DNA of 43,046 bases. Origin: Candidatus Zhuqueibacterota bacterium (lineage in GTDB: Bacteria; Zhuqueibacterota; Zhuqueibacteria; Zhuqueibacterales; Zhuqueibacteraceae). Every line of letters starts with the position of its first letter. Positions within the stretch are counted from its first letter, which is position 1. Where the stretch lies: the NCBI GenBank assembly GCA_022616415.1, contig JAKEEU010000258.1:1-43046 (forward strand), read 5' to 3'. The notes under the pieces are model-generated. The model made no database searches, had not been told where the DNA came from, and saw nothing but the letters and a program-made list of their open reading frames with translations. Shown piece by piece: positions 1-5,743 of the stretch. Both the position numbers and the translations under genes were made by a program.

Positions 1-96
1 ACTCGGAGCATGAAATACTTTAATTTGGCCTGCGAAAAAGCCTTGAAAATAGGCCTTTTTATTGATTCTCGGATTAAACTTCATCATGCTCCGAGT
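1..96. repeat. 13-bp perfect inverted repeat bounding 96 bp
   Basis: The first 13 bases (ACTCGGAGCATGA) are exactly complementary to positions 84-96. The 70 bp between them contain a terminator-like hairpin at 35-60. The right arm also encodes the last residues and the stop codon of the small minus-strand gene at 84-398. It could be a miniature element with terminal repeats that replaced the original end of that gene, or one large nested terminator structure. The window begins exactly at the left arm, so flanking target duplications cannot be examined. Confidence 0.6.
35..60 (-). terminator. Probable intrinsic terminator of the lexA-like operon
   Basis: On the minus strand AAAAAGGCCT pairs with AGGCTTTTT across a 7-base loop, with one bulged base, and the 3' arm ends in a U run. 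It lies just downstream of the three minus-strand genes at 84-1372. The A/T tails are symmetric, so it could act on both strands. Confidence 0.55.
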
Positions 97-398
97 AGTA
101 AATGGGTAATCAAATTCCTTGTGAATTCTTCGAAATAGCCGATATGCTCGTCGTAGGTTTTGATATTTGCAAACCCACCGCGCAGTACACTCTTCCAGCG
201 ATTATGGGTAATCTTCTCATACTTGCGTTGCCATTCATCACTGAACGAAGGCTTTAGTGAGTTAAGTCGTTTTCCAGTATTCTCTGATAATCGCGACAGT
301 TCGTCTGCTCTCAGCAATTCCTGCTGAGCTAAGTCCCTAGCGCTGAGAATTCCGTTGAGTATTTCACTCAATGCTGCAACCAATTCATCTTGGGTCAT
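84..398 (-). CDS. Hypothetical protein, 104 aa
   Basis: No family was recognised. The protein is charged and probably mostly helical. It has an N-terminal helical stretch (MTQDELVAALSEIL), a basic middle segment with KRLNSLKPSF and NRWKSVLRGGF, and a hydrophobic end, ITHLLLGA. It is the third gene of a minus-strand group after the lexA-like and DUF2188 genes, separated from the latter by 107 bp. The ATG at 398 has no clear Shine-Dalgarno sequence. The last five codons and the stop lie inside the right arm of the inverted repeat at 1-96, so the natural C-terminus may have been altered by an insertion. A role in the same regulated operon is inference from position only. Confidence 0.55.
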   Translation of the reverse strand: MTQDELVAALSEILNGILSARDLAQQELLRADELSRLSENTGKRLNSLKPSFSDEWQRKYEKITHNRWKSVLRGGFANIKTYDEHIGYFEEFTRNLITHLLLGA

Positions 399-505
399 GA
401 TTTTTAAAACTGAGTTAGTTCAATGTTGATGTAACAGCATGCAGATTTCTAATAGATGAGAGCGCTCTCTTGCCATCCTCATTATGGAAATCTTCAAGGC
501 CAAGA

Positions 506-745
506 CTAATGTTTTTTGTCCTTAGGAGGATGAGGATCATTCGCTGGCGAAACTGTATCACTGTCTCTGATCTTACCGTCCAAGCCATGAATTCTTACCT
601 CGCCGCCACCAGAATTTGCTGAAAATTGTTTAGCGATCTTTTCCGCTTCTAGCTGGTTAGCAAAATCACTAACGCGATCCGCGCCTTCCTTTTTAATTCG
701 CCATTGTCCAGTCTCTTTGTCTTTTGACACGTGATAGTTTGACAT
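506..745 (-). CDS. DUF2188 domain protein
   Basis: This 79-residue protein fits the DUF2188 family. It has an N-terminal YHVSKD strand, a W-x-I-K-x-E-G-A motif, an aligned EAEKIAKQF helix, and a C-terminal EVRIHGLDGKIRD followed by DPHPPKDKK. The family is small and its biochemical function is not established. The ATG lies 3 bp after the stop of the lexA-like gene, and its Shine-Dalgarno sequence (GGAG) overlaps the end of that gene, so the two are almost certainly cotranscribed and translationally coupled. Regulation by the upstream repressor is therefore likely. The family is recognised with good confidence; the role in a damage response is only inferred. Confidence 0.85.
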   Translation of the reverse strand: MSNYHVSKDKETGQWRIKKEGADRVSDFANQLEAEKIAKQFSANSGGGEVRIHGLDGKIRDSDTVSPANDPHPPKDKKH

Positions 746-748
746 AGC

Positions 749-1372
749 TTACTCCTCAAAGTTAGGGATAGACGAAATTACAACGCCCTGTATTAACAAG
801 TCAGAGGTCGTTATTATCGGCTTGTATGATTCGTTTGATGATTTTGGCTTAAGTAAGATGACATTCTTATCACGACGAAACTCCTTTATCGTAGCCTCTC
901 CATCTACCAGAGCCACAACATAATCACCGTTGTTAGCAGTCGATTGTTGTCTCACGAGCAAGAGATTCCCGTCCTGAATACCGGCAAGATCCATCGAATT
1001 TCCGCTAGCGCGAAGGAGAAAATAGTTGTGCGGTGGCCGAGCCAACTTTTCTGATACTCGGATTTTGGCTTCGATATTTTCTTCTGATAGCACTGGGGTA
1101 CCGCAAGGTGCTTTTCCGACGAGCGGTACCTGCACGGTACGTTCACCTTCTTGTTCAATTTCCATATTTTCAACCACCTGCAATCGTCTATCTTTTCTGC
1201 GCTTTACAAACCCTTTATTAATGAGATTCTCGATAATGACCGCTGCTGAATTCGGAGAAGAGTATCCGAGTTCCTGCATTACTTCTCTGACGGAGGGCGA
1301 CCGCCTCTGATGAAAAAGGCAATTTCTAATATAACGAAACGCCTGCAATTGCTTTTCATTCAATATTTCCAT
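749..1372 (-). CDS. lexA: LexA-like self-cleaving repressor (peptidase S24)
   Basis: A 207-residue two-domain repressor. Residues 1-65 form a LexA-type winged helix (EKQLQAFRYI, SPSVREVMQELG). Residues 82-207 form an S24 domain with cleavage site Cys90-Gly91, catalytic Ser126 (ASGNSM) and Lys163 (ATIKEF). The Ser-Lys spacing of 37 equals that of E. coli LexA. Canonical LexA is cut at Ala-Gly; Cys-Gly is known from UmuD-type proteins. The ATG at 1372 is preferred over a GTG at 1381, which lies only a few bases after the -10 box. Its promoter is overlapped by palindromes, which suggests autoregulation. It may be the chromosomal SOS regulator or a regulator of a small accessory operon; the AT-rich setting and DUF2188 partner favour the latter. 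Confidence 0.85.
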   Translation of the reverse strand: MEILNEKQLQAFRYIRNCLFHQRRSPSVREVMQELGYSSPNSAAVIIENLINKGFVKRRKDRRLQVVENMEIEQEGERTVQVPLVGKAPCGTPVLSEENIEAKIRVSEKLARPPHNYFLLRASGNSMDLAGIQDGNLLLVRQQSTANNGDYVVALVDGEATIKEFRRDKNVILLKPKSSNESYKPIITTSDLLIQGVVISSIPNFEE

Positions 1373-1373
1373 A

Positions 1374-1410
1374 TAGAACACAATGTACTACATCGTTCTA
1401 AAAAAGTCAA
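1374..1410 (-). promoter_or_regulatory. Promoter with overlapping palindromic operator of the lexA-like gene
   Basis: Reading the minus strand, the -35 is TTGACT (1405-1410) and the -10 is TACATT (1382-1387), with a 17-bp spacer. A palindrome ATGTA-G-TACAT lies at 1383-1393 over the -10 box. A wider one, TAGAAC-N15-GTTCTA, spans 1374-1400. Both cover the polymerase site. The start codon follows about 9 nt after the -10 box, so the mRNA leader must be extremely short. Confidence 0.7.
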
Positions 1411-1534
1411 GGAAAATATTAGGCTAATTTCGACTTTCAACCCCAATGTGCTGTCGCTGGCGATGCCTCAGGCCGAGTGCATTTTTTGAGTTTGGAGGGG
1501 TTGTAGGTGTGAAAAGTGAAAACGCAAATCAGAA

Positions 1535-1775
1535 ATGGAAAATCCTCCTCACATTTTTATCAGCGATTCTTCCCAAGACCGCAGCCTCGTTGAAAAAAGC
1601 CATCCTACGGACGCAGTCTTGCCCTGGAAGCAGTCGGATTCAACGTTTGGCGTGAGCAAACGCGTTTGGAAACCCATACGGGCGCAGCCGGCTGGTCGCG
1701 GGAAATTGCTTTCGCCCTGGCGGATTGCGACGTTGTCTGTTTGATGTGGAGCCAACACGCCGCCCGAGAAAGGCA
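1535..1775 (+). pseudogene. TIR-domain gene fragment, copy A
   Basis: Two frames together read like the N-terminal part of a TIR domain. The first gives ENPPHIFISDSSQDRSLVEK. After a frameshift near 1610-1620 the second gives LALEAVGFNVWREQTRLET, GWSREIAFALADCD and VVCLMWSQHAA. The C-terminal half of the domain is missing; the sequence then runs into AT-rich purine sequence up to 1860 without a gene. The 25 bp starting at 1705 recur exactly in three further copies at 2589, 3579 and 4268. Positions 1401-1534 hold nothing else I could recognise. Confidence 0.75.
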
Positions 1776-1860
1776 AAAAAAGATAAAAAGAGAAAACGGA
1801 AAAGGTGCAAACGGTGAAAGGACGGAGAGTGCTGTTAAGAAGAGCAAAAGGCGCTTTTAT

Positions 1861-2217
1861 TTATCGTATGCGCACGCGGTCGTTATAGAGGATGACTAAT
1901 TTATCTTGTAATTCTTCTTCGTTGGTCGTTTGTAAAAATTGCGCAAGGCGTGTGGAAACCCATTGCCAGCGTTGCGGGTGGAGTTTCAAACGGATGACGC
2001 CAGGATGGTGATCGGGCAAGGGTAATTCTTGATAATCACCAATGCCTTCATCGAAGGCAATAAGCGTGCGCCCGTCTGCCAGAGCCGTGTTGAACACGAA
2101 CTCGTCTTCCGTCGTTGCAAGCCCAATTTCAGAGGTATGAATAATATCATACCCTGATTTTCTGAGCGCAAGAACGGCGCGAAAACGAACATTTTGGTCA
2201 GCCAAGAATTTCATCAT
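1861..2217 (-). CDS. DUF5615 family PIN-like toxin
   Basis: This 118-residue protein begins with MKFLADQNV, the signature opening of DUF5615 PIN-like proteins, where the Asp is a presumed metal ligand. It continues with GYDIIHTSEIGLATTEDEFVFNTALADGRTLIAFD and a GVIRLKL strand. These are predicted nuclease-like toxins paired with DUF433 antitoxins. The gene overlaps the DUF433 gene by four bases (ATGA), the normal arrangement for this TA type. Instead of the usual DKDF after the strand it reads FDEGIGDY, so one acidic residue is shifted. Two consecutive ATG codons (2217, 2214) are possible starts. RNase activity is family-level inference. Confidence 0.85.
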   Translation of the reverse strand: MMKFLADQNVRFRAVLALRKSGYDIIHTSEIGLATTEDEFVFNTALADGRTLIAFDEGIGDYQELPLPDHHPGVIRLKLHPQRWQWVSTRLAQFLQTTNEEELQDKLVILYNDRVRIR

Positions 2218-2462
2218 GCCATGGCAGATTCAGTTGCCGGCGCGGGATACCACTCTTTTTCTTGGACAACGTCATTCGCAAAGGCAACGCAAGCCAAAAC
2301 ATCTTCAGTCGTGATGCCTGGAAAATCTTGGAGTATTTCCGACATCGGCAAGCCTTCGGCAATCGCCGCCAAAATGTTGGTCACCATAATACGCGTACCT
2401 TTGATGCAAGGCTCGCCATGACAAACCTTCGGATTGATCGAGATACGTTCGTGCAAGTCCAT
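2214..2462 (-). CDS. DUF433 antitoxin
   Basis: The protein starts MDLHERISINPKVCHGEPCIKGTRI, the DUF433 signature (pathway-independent HTH-like antitoxin, typically ...P.i..GkPvirGTRi). It continues with LAAIAEGLPMSEILQDFPGITTEDVLACVAFA. It should neutralise the DUF5615 toxin encoded 4 bp overlapping downstream and probably represses the operon. The ATG at 2462 is chosen because it puts the conserved domain at the N-terminus; a longer reading frame up to 2555 adds about 31 poorly conserved residues. Spacing to the start is served by a weak AGGG. The module is complete, unlike the remnant at 3673-4081. Confidence 0.85.
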   Translation of the reverse strand: MDLHERISINPKVCHGEPCIKGTRIMVTNILAAIAEGLPMSEILQDFPGITTEDVLACVAFANDVVQEKEWYPAPATESAMA

Positions 2463-2581
2463 TTTCACTAACCCTGAAAAGTGATGGTGAAATTCATCTA
2501 TAAATCGTATTTTATCGAATATACGAAAGTTCACTTTGAAATGCAAGACAAGCACTCAAGGCGTCATGAAAAAGAAACGGT

Positions 2582-2682
2582 GCGGGAGATTGCTTTCGCC
2601 CTGGCGGATTGCGGCGTTGTCTGTTTGAGGTGGAGCCAACACGCCGCCACTTCAAAATGGGCTGCGCCCGTCAAGCACGAAT
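2582..2682 (+). pseudogene. TIR-domain gene fragment, copy B
   Basis: About 100 bp closely matching copies A and C. It reads REIAFALADCGVVCLRWSQHAATSKWAA and contains the same exact 25-bp core, starting at 2589. The N-terminal part of the domain is absent and the fragment begins abruptly after unrelated sequence. It separates the DUF433/DUF5615 module from the TumE/TumA-like module. Confidence 0.7.
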
Positions 2683-2725
2683 GATCCGCAAGCGGCTCAA
2701 ATTTATCATGTATTTTAGCAATTGT

Positions 2726-3136
2726 TTACAGCGTCTGAATCAGCGCTTCAATTTCACGGATCAAAGCCGGCAAATTTGGTTCTTCGAAACTCAGGATCGT
2801 GGCGGGGATGCGATGATGTTTGATGTCAGGCGAGATATGCTTGTGATGTGGGAAGGTCGAGGCAAGGGAAGGATCATTTGGGTGCGGCCAGCAATCATAC
2901 CAGTAAAGTTTTTCCGTACCGTGATAGACTTCGTAGCCATAGTCCTCAATGCGTCGCGTCAAGAAATCGACCGTCTCGAAAACATGCAGCACCACATCTT
3001 GATCAAAATAGATGGTGCCAATGACTTGCGCCGAAGTCGGGCTTCTGCGTTTGACAATTAAAGTGGAAGCTCGGATGCTCTCAAACTGAGCTCGAAGGGA
3101 ATAAACGAAATTTTCATACTCGGGCAGAGTGAGCAT
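2726..3136 (-). CDS. TumE-like toxin (DUF6516 family)
   Basis: 136 residues resembling the DUF6516/TumE family. It has an N-terminal antiparallel sheet region (STLIVKRRSPTSAQVIGTIYF), then YGYEVYHGTEKLYWYDCWPHPNDPSL, THE PHHKH segment and a C-terminal IREIEALI helix. The W-YD-x-W-PHP...PHHKH pattern is the hallmark. TumE-TumA are type II TA pairs. The start codon overlaps the stop of the putative antitoxin gene (TAATG), so translation is coupled. The toxic mechanism is not visible in the sequence. TIR fragments lie on both sides of the pair. Confidence 0.8.
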   Translation of the reverse strand: MLTLPEYENFVYSLRAQFESIRASTLIVKRRSPTSAQVIGTIYFDQDVVLHVFETVDFLTRRIEDYGYEVYHGTEKLYWYDCWPHPNDPSLASTFPHHKHISPDIKHHRIPATILSFEEPNLPALIREIEALIQTL

Positions 3137-3420
3137 TATGCTGCCGCCCTCTCGGTTTTGAAGAAATCAGCCTTGATGGGTTGGGTAAGTTTCAGAAGCG
3201 GGGAGGGCGACTTGAGCAGTTCCAGATAATGCTCCCGACGGTTCAACCAAAGCTTATAAAGCCCCAGCCATTCGTGCAACTCAAAGGCCTCTTCAATTAT
3301 GCCGGCCAGAACCAGCTTGTAGAACTCTGAAGATTTAATGCTGTATTTCCACTCAAACTTTTCCATGTGCCGTTCGAGCTCGTTCATTTCACGAACCACT
3401 TCATCAAGCGTCATTTCCAT
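3136..3420 (-). CDS. TumA-like antitoxin candidate
   Basis: This 94-residue acidic helical protein sits directly upstream of the TumE-like gene. Its core WKYSIKSSEFYKLVLAGIIEEAFELHEWLGLYKLW resembles the small partners of DUF6516 proteins (YGMSSEEFY...G...D..EW..LY). The ATG at 3420 is chosen because GAGG lies 6 bp upstream; ATG 3432 and GTG 3435 are alternatives. The C-terminal third (LLKLTQPIKADFFKTE) is basic and may wrap the toxin. Assignment as antitoxin rests on gene order and weak similarity. Confidence 0.6.
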   Translation of the reverse strand: MEMTLDEVVREMNELERHMEKFEWKYSIKSSEFYKLVLAGIIEEAFELHEWLGLYKLWLNRREHYLELLKSPSPLLKLTQPIKADFFKTERAAA

Positions 3421-3546
3421 GGCAAGCCTCATCACAAAAGTTGTTCATGTTTGATGTTTCTTTGTTTTAAAAATAAGAAAATCCTTGCAGATTGTCAATG
3501 ATTTCTTCAGGTGCGAAAGATTTATATAAGCCATGAAAAAGCTTAG

Positions 3547-3672
3547 CCCATACGGGCGTCGCCGGCTGGTCGCGGGAAATTGCTTTCGCCCTGGCGGATT
3601 GCGGTGTTGTCGGTTTGAGGTGGAGCCGACACGCCGCCGCTTCAAAATGGGCTGCGCCCAAGGGTCAAGCAC
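3547..3672 (+). pseudogene. TIR-domain gene fragment, copy C
   Basis: Begins with the same CCCATACGGGCG stretch as copy A and reads TGVAGWSREIAFALADCGVV, then after a one-codon change RWSRHAAASKWAA. It carries the 25-bp core from 3579. Its right end, TTCAAAATGGGCTGCGCCC, is shared with copy B. It runs directly into a truncated DUF433 gene. Positions 3436-3546 contain no recognisable gene. Confidence 0.7.
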
Positions 3673-3855
3673 GTGGTGCGTGCGATTGGAGTCTGCAGCG
3701 GGCGTCCAACTTTCAAGTATACACGCATCGAAATAACAGGCACTCTTGAACGCTTGGCAGCGGGCGAAAGTCTTGACGAAATTGTCGAAGGTTATCGTGG
3801 CCGCGTCTCTCGGGAAGCCATCATCGAAGCAGCGAACTTGGTTAATAAGCAATGA
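3673..3855 (+). pseudogene. Truncated DUF433 antitoxin gene
   Basis: Reads GVCSGRPTFKYTRIEITGTLERLAAGESLDEIVEGYRGRVSREAIIEAANLVNKQ, a recognisable DUF433 domain from the conserved G-x-P...TRI segment onward, but without the usual N-terminal strand. The sequence is joined at its 5' end to TIR copy C. A start codon (GTG or the codon at 3673) exists, so a 60-residue product is possible, but no Shine-Dalgarno sequence is evident. The next cognate gene is also truncated at its 5' end. Confidence 0.65.
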
Positions 3856-4081
3856 AAAGGATTTTTGGCACAAGATTGTTGTAGATAATCGATATGGTGT
3901 GATTTGCTTTGCCTGGCCAGACTCACGCGTTCGTGAAATTCCGCCGTCGTTGAGGTTGTTGCTTCGTCGTTCCGAATTCAAAACAAAGGCTAAACGAATG
4001 GGCAAAGTTATTCGAGTTGCAGATGAGAAAATAAATTACTACACACTCATGGATAGGCGAATTAAAACGATCGGTAAATGA
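3848..4081 (+). pseudogene. DUF5615 toxin remnant lacking its N-terminus
   Basis: After the DUF433 remnant the frame reads NEKDFWHKIVVDNRYGVICFAWPD...INYYTLMDRRIKTIGK. This resembles the C-terminal half of DUF5615 toxins (T-x-DKDF...GVI). The characteristic LADENV opening is absent, and the fragment begins right at the end of the DUF433 remnant, so an internal deletion probably removed the antitoxin end and toxin start. A longer open frame extends back to 3746 but overlaps the DUF433 frame and is unlikely to be coding there. Confidence 0.55.
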
Positions 4082-4090
4082 CCTTCTCAC

Positions 4091-4306
4091 AGAAATACAA
4101 AATTCTCCTCACATTTTTTCATCAGCTATTCTTCCCAAGACCGCAGCCTCGTTGAAAAAATCCATCCTCGTAGACGCAGTCTTGCCTTGTAAGCAGCCGA
4201 GTCCAACGTCTGGCGTGAGCAAACGCGCTTAGAAATCAAGACGGGCGTAGCCGGCTGGTCGCGGGATATTGCTTTCGCCCTGGCGGATTGCGGCATTGTC
4301 TGTTGA
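4091..4306 (+). pseudogene. TIR-domain gene fragment, copy D
   Basis: Best preserved 5' part. The frames give HQLFFPRPQPR in one register and FISYSSQDRSLVEK in the ancestral one, then EAAESNVWREQTRL, a TAG stop, and GWSRDIAFALADCGIVC. It parallels copy A along its whole length and contains the 25-bp core from 4268. It ends abruptly just before the hicB gene. The region 4082-4370 holds nothing else recognisable. Confidence 0.7.
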
Positions 4307-4370
4307 AAAAAACATTTGCAATTATCCGCTGGGCTTCGTAATTTTTGAAAATATGAGATAGGAAAATTCA

Positions 4371-4670
4371 ATGACGAAGACAAACTCCCCAAAAGCCAAA
4401 TCCTTTTCAATCTCTGCTTATGTCGAGCAGGCGCTGAAACTGGCGGAGTACGAAAAGGATGAGAATGGCGTGGTCGTGGCGCACGTGCCAAATGCTGCGG
4501 GTTTTTTTTCGCAGGGTGAAAATTTCGAGGAAGCGCGGGTGAATCTCAGAGATGCTATCGAAGGCAATCTCGTCATCGCCTTGCAGTTCGGATTTGATAT
4601 TCCGCCAATTGCCGGCGTCGATATAAAGGAAATTGATTATGCCGAAGCTGACGCCCCTCAAAGCCAATGA
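4371..4670 (+). CDS. hicB: HicB-family antitoxin
   Basis: 99 residues with a HicB-type partial RNase H-like fold: YVEQALKLAEYEKDENGVVVAHVPNAAGFFSQGENFEEARVNLRDAIEGNLVIAL. This is the usual strand, strand, GF-x-G-x-T/N-xEEA helix pattern. The tail (IPPIAGVDIKEIDY) lacks a separate DNA-binding domain. The gene precedes and overlaps hicA by 32 bp, so the antitoxin is made first. HicB binds HicA and autoregulates. It lies directly after TIR copy D, the fourth TA module of the island. Confidence 0.88.
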   Translation: MTKTNSPKAKSFSISAYVEQALKLAEYEKDENGVVVAHVPNAAGFFSQGENFEEARVNLRDAIEGNLVIALQFGFDIPPIAGVDIKEIDYAEADAPQSQ

Positions 4671-4863
4671 GGTCATGCGCAAACTACGGACTTTGGGTTT
4701 TGAGGGTCCCATACCAGGTGGCCGGCACGTTCACATGATTCATCGCGCCAAGAGAAAAGTCATCCCCATTCCCACGCACGGCAATAAAGATATTGGCGTT
4801 GGCTTGTTGCGCAAAATCATTCGTGACGCCGAAGTTTCCGTGGAAGAATGGCAAGAGCTATAG
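4639..4863 (+). CDS. hicA: HicA-family mRNA interferase toxin
   Basis: A 74-residue dsRBD-like HicA protein: MPKLTPLKANEVMRKLRTLGFE, then GPIPGGRHVHMIHRAKRKVIPIPTHGNKDIGVGLLRKIIRDAEVSVEEW. The catalytic His of HicA lies in the G-S-H-H element, here GGRHVHM. The C-terminal helix motif G-x-LLRKIIRDAE is standard. ATG 4639 is preferred over a TTG at 4633. HicA cleaves mRNA/tmRNA when free of HicB. Complete and apparently intact. Confidence 0.9.
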   Translation: MPKLTPLKANEVMRKLRTLGFEGPIPGGRHVHMIHRAKRKVIPIPTHGNKDIGVGLLRKIIRDAEVSVEEWQEL

Positions 4864-4890
4864 TCCGCGACAGTCTTTTTTAGATGTACC

Positions 4891-5130
4891 TCAAGTCGTC
4901 ACACGACCATTCTCCCTTAGCCGTTGCAAGACTTGCTCCCAAGGCAGACAAACAACTTCGCCTTTGTCTATCTTCTCGATCCTGCGCTGAACTTCTTGTT
5001 GCCAGGCGACTTCAACGTCCCAATCTACTTCCGTGTCCAGGCTCGAGATCGAACGTTCTGCAATAATCGCCCGATCTTTGGGAGGCATACGTAAAGCTTG
5101 TGCGACTATGCTTTCAATGACAGTACTCAT
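4891..5130 (-). CDS. Addiction module antitoxin-like protein (PF09720 type)
   Basis: 79 residues with the pattern of the putative addiction module component family: LRMPPKDRAIIAERSISSLD, then AWQQEVQRRIEKIDKGEVVCLPWEQVLQRLRE. The W-x-x-E-x-x-R-R and PWE-x-V elements are diagnostic. Such genes usually precede a RelE/ParE toxin; here the gene ends at 4891, converging on hicA, and no toxin follows. GGAG stands upstream of the ATG. It is the second gene after the zinc-finger antitoxin at 5174-5506, 43 bp apart. Confidence 0.8.
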   Translation of the reverse strand: MSTVIESIVAQALRMPPKDRAIIAERSISSLDTEVDWDVEVAWQQEVQRRIEKIDKGEVVCLPWEQVLQRLRENGRVTT

Positions 5131-5173
5131 TGTTTGGCTCCTTTTTAGAATCGAAAGAAAGAGAAGACGAATT

Positions 5174-5506
5174 TTAATTCGCGGCTAGGCTGGTTTCAAG
5201 CAGATGCTGGGCTTCCTGCGTGATCGAACGTTTGTTTTTCTGGGCTCGAGCAGCAAGCGCGTTTTGTAAAGTTGGTTGCAAGCGAATCAAAATTTTGCCA
5301 GCACGTCCTTGGGTTTGGCGGGCTTTGCGCACCGCCTGCATATTGAAGATGTGCTCACCGCAGAAGCCACAAACTTCTACTTCAAGCTGGGGAACGACAA
5401 ATTCTCTGCCGTTCTCGTCTTTGAGCTTATAATCCAGCTTTTCAATATGTGTTGTGCCTTGCCCGCACATGGGGCAAAGCTCTCCAGAAGACCTTTTACG
5501 TTTCAT
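5174..5506 (-). CDS. YgiT/MqsA-type zinc finger fused to a ribbon-helix-helix-like domain
   Basis: 110 residues. The N-terminus has CPMCGQG (C12, C15) and a second pair CGFCGEH, the YgiT/MqsA antitoxin zinc finger. The C-terminus, IRLQPTLQNALAARAQKNKRSITQEAQHLLETSLA, reads as an Arc/FitA-like ribbon-helix-helix DNA-binding domain rather than the helix-turn-helix of MqsA. The usual partner is an MqsR or DUF4258 toxin, but none is adjacent; the downstream gene is another antitoxin-like protein. It may be a leftover or a stand-alone regulator. Two antitoxin-type genes in tandem with no toxin are unusual. Confidence 0.75.
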   Translation of the reverse strand: MKRKRSSGELCPMCGQGTTHIEKLDYKLKDENGREFVVPQLEVEVCGFCGEHIFNMQAVRKARQTQGRAGKILIRLQPTLQNALAARAQKNKRSITQEAQHLLETSLAAN

Positions 5507-5632
5507 GATCTATCGTCGTGAAAGGTTATACTCCTCTCCAGAACTCTTTTTGCGAATTTTACCACAACAATACATAAGATCAAACAAAATATAATAAGAA
5601 TCCAAATGGAAAGCAACGAAATGTTTTTCCCC

Positions 5633-5661
5633 TTGCATCTCGCTGTTTGATTTTGTAAAAT
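5633..5661 (+). promoter_or_regulatory. Promoter of the sensor phosphatase gene
   Basis: -35 TTGCAT (5633-5638), 17-bp spacer, -10 TAAAAT (5656-5661), about 80 bp before the ATG at 5744. The same TTGCAT hexamer with 16-17 bp spacing is seen before three other genes in the window. Confidence 0.55.
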
Positions 5662-5743
5662 TTCTCATGTCTTATCAAGCTTATCTTGCCATTGTCGCCG
5701 GCGGCGTCTCATGCCGAAAACATTTTTTGAGGATGGAAAGGTC

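Noticed and set aside
1026..1310. Plus-strand frame antisense to the lexA-like gene
   Set aside because: Shadow frame; the minus strand shows the complete S24 catalytic set.
3445..4005. 186-residue open frame on the minus strand
   Set aside because: It runs antisense to TIR copy C and the DUF433/DUF5615 remnants, has no recognisable domain, and its composition is that of a reverse-complement shadow.
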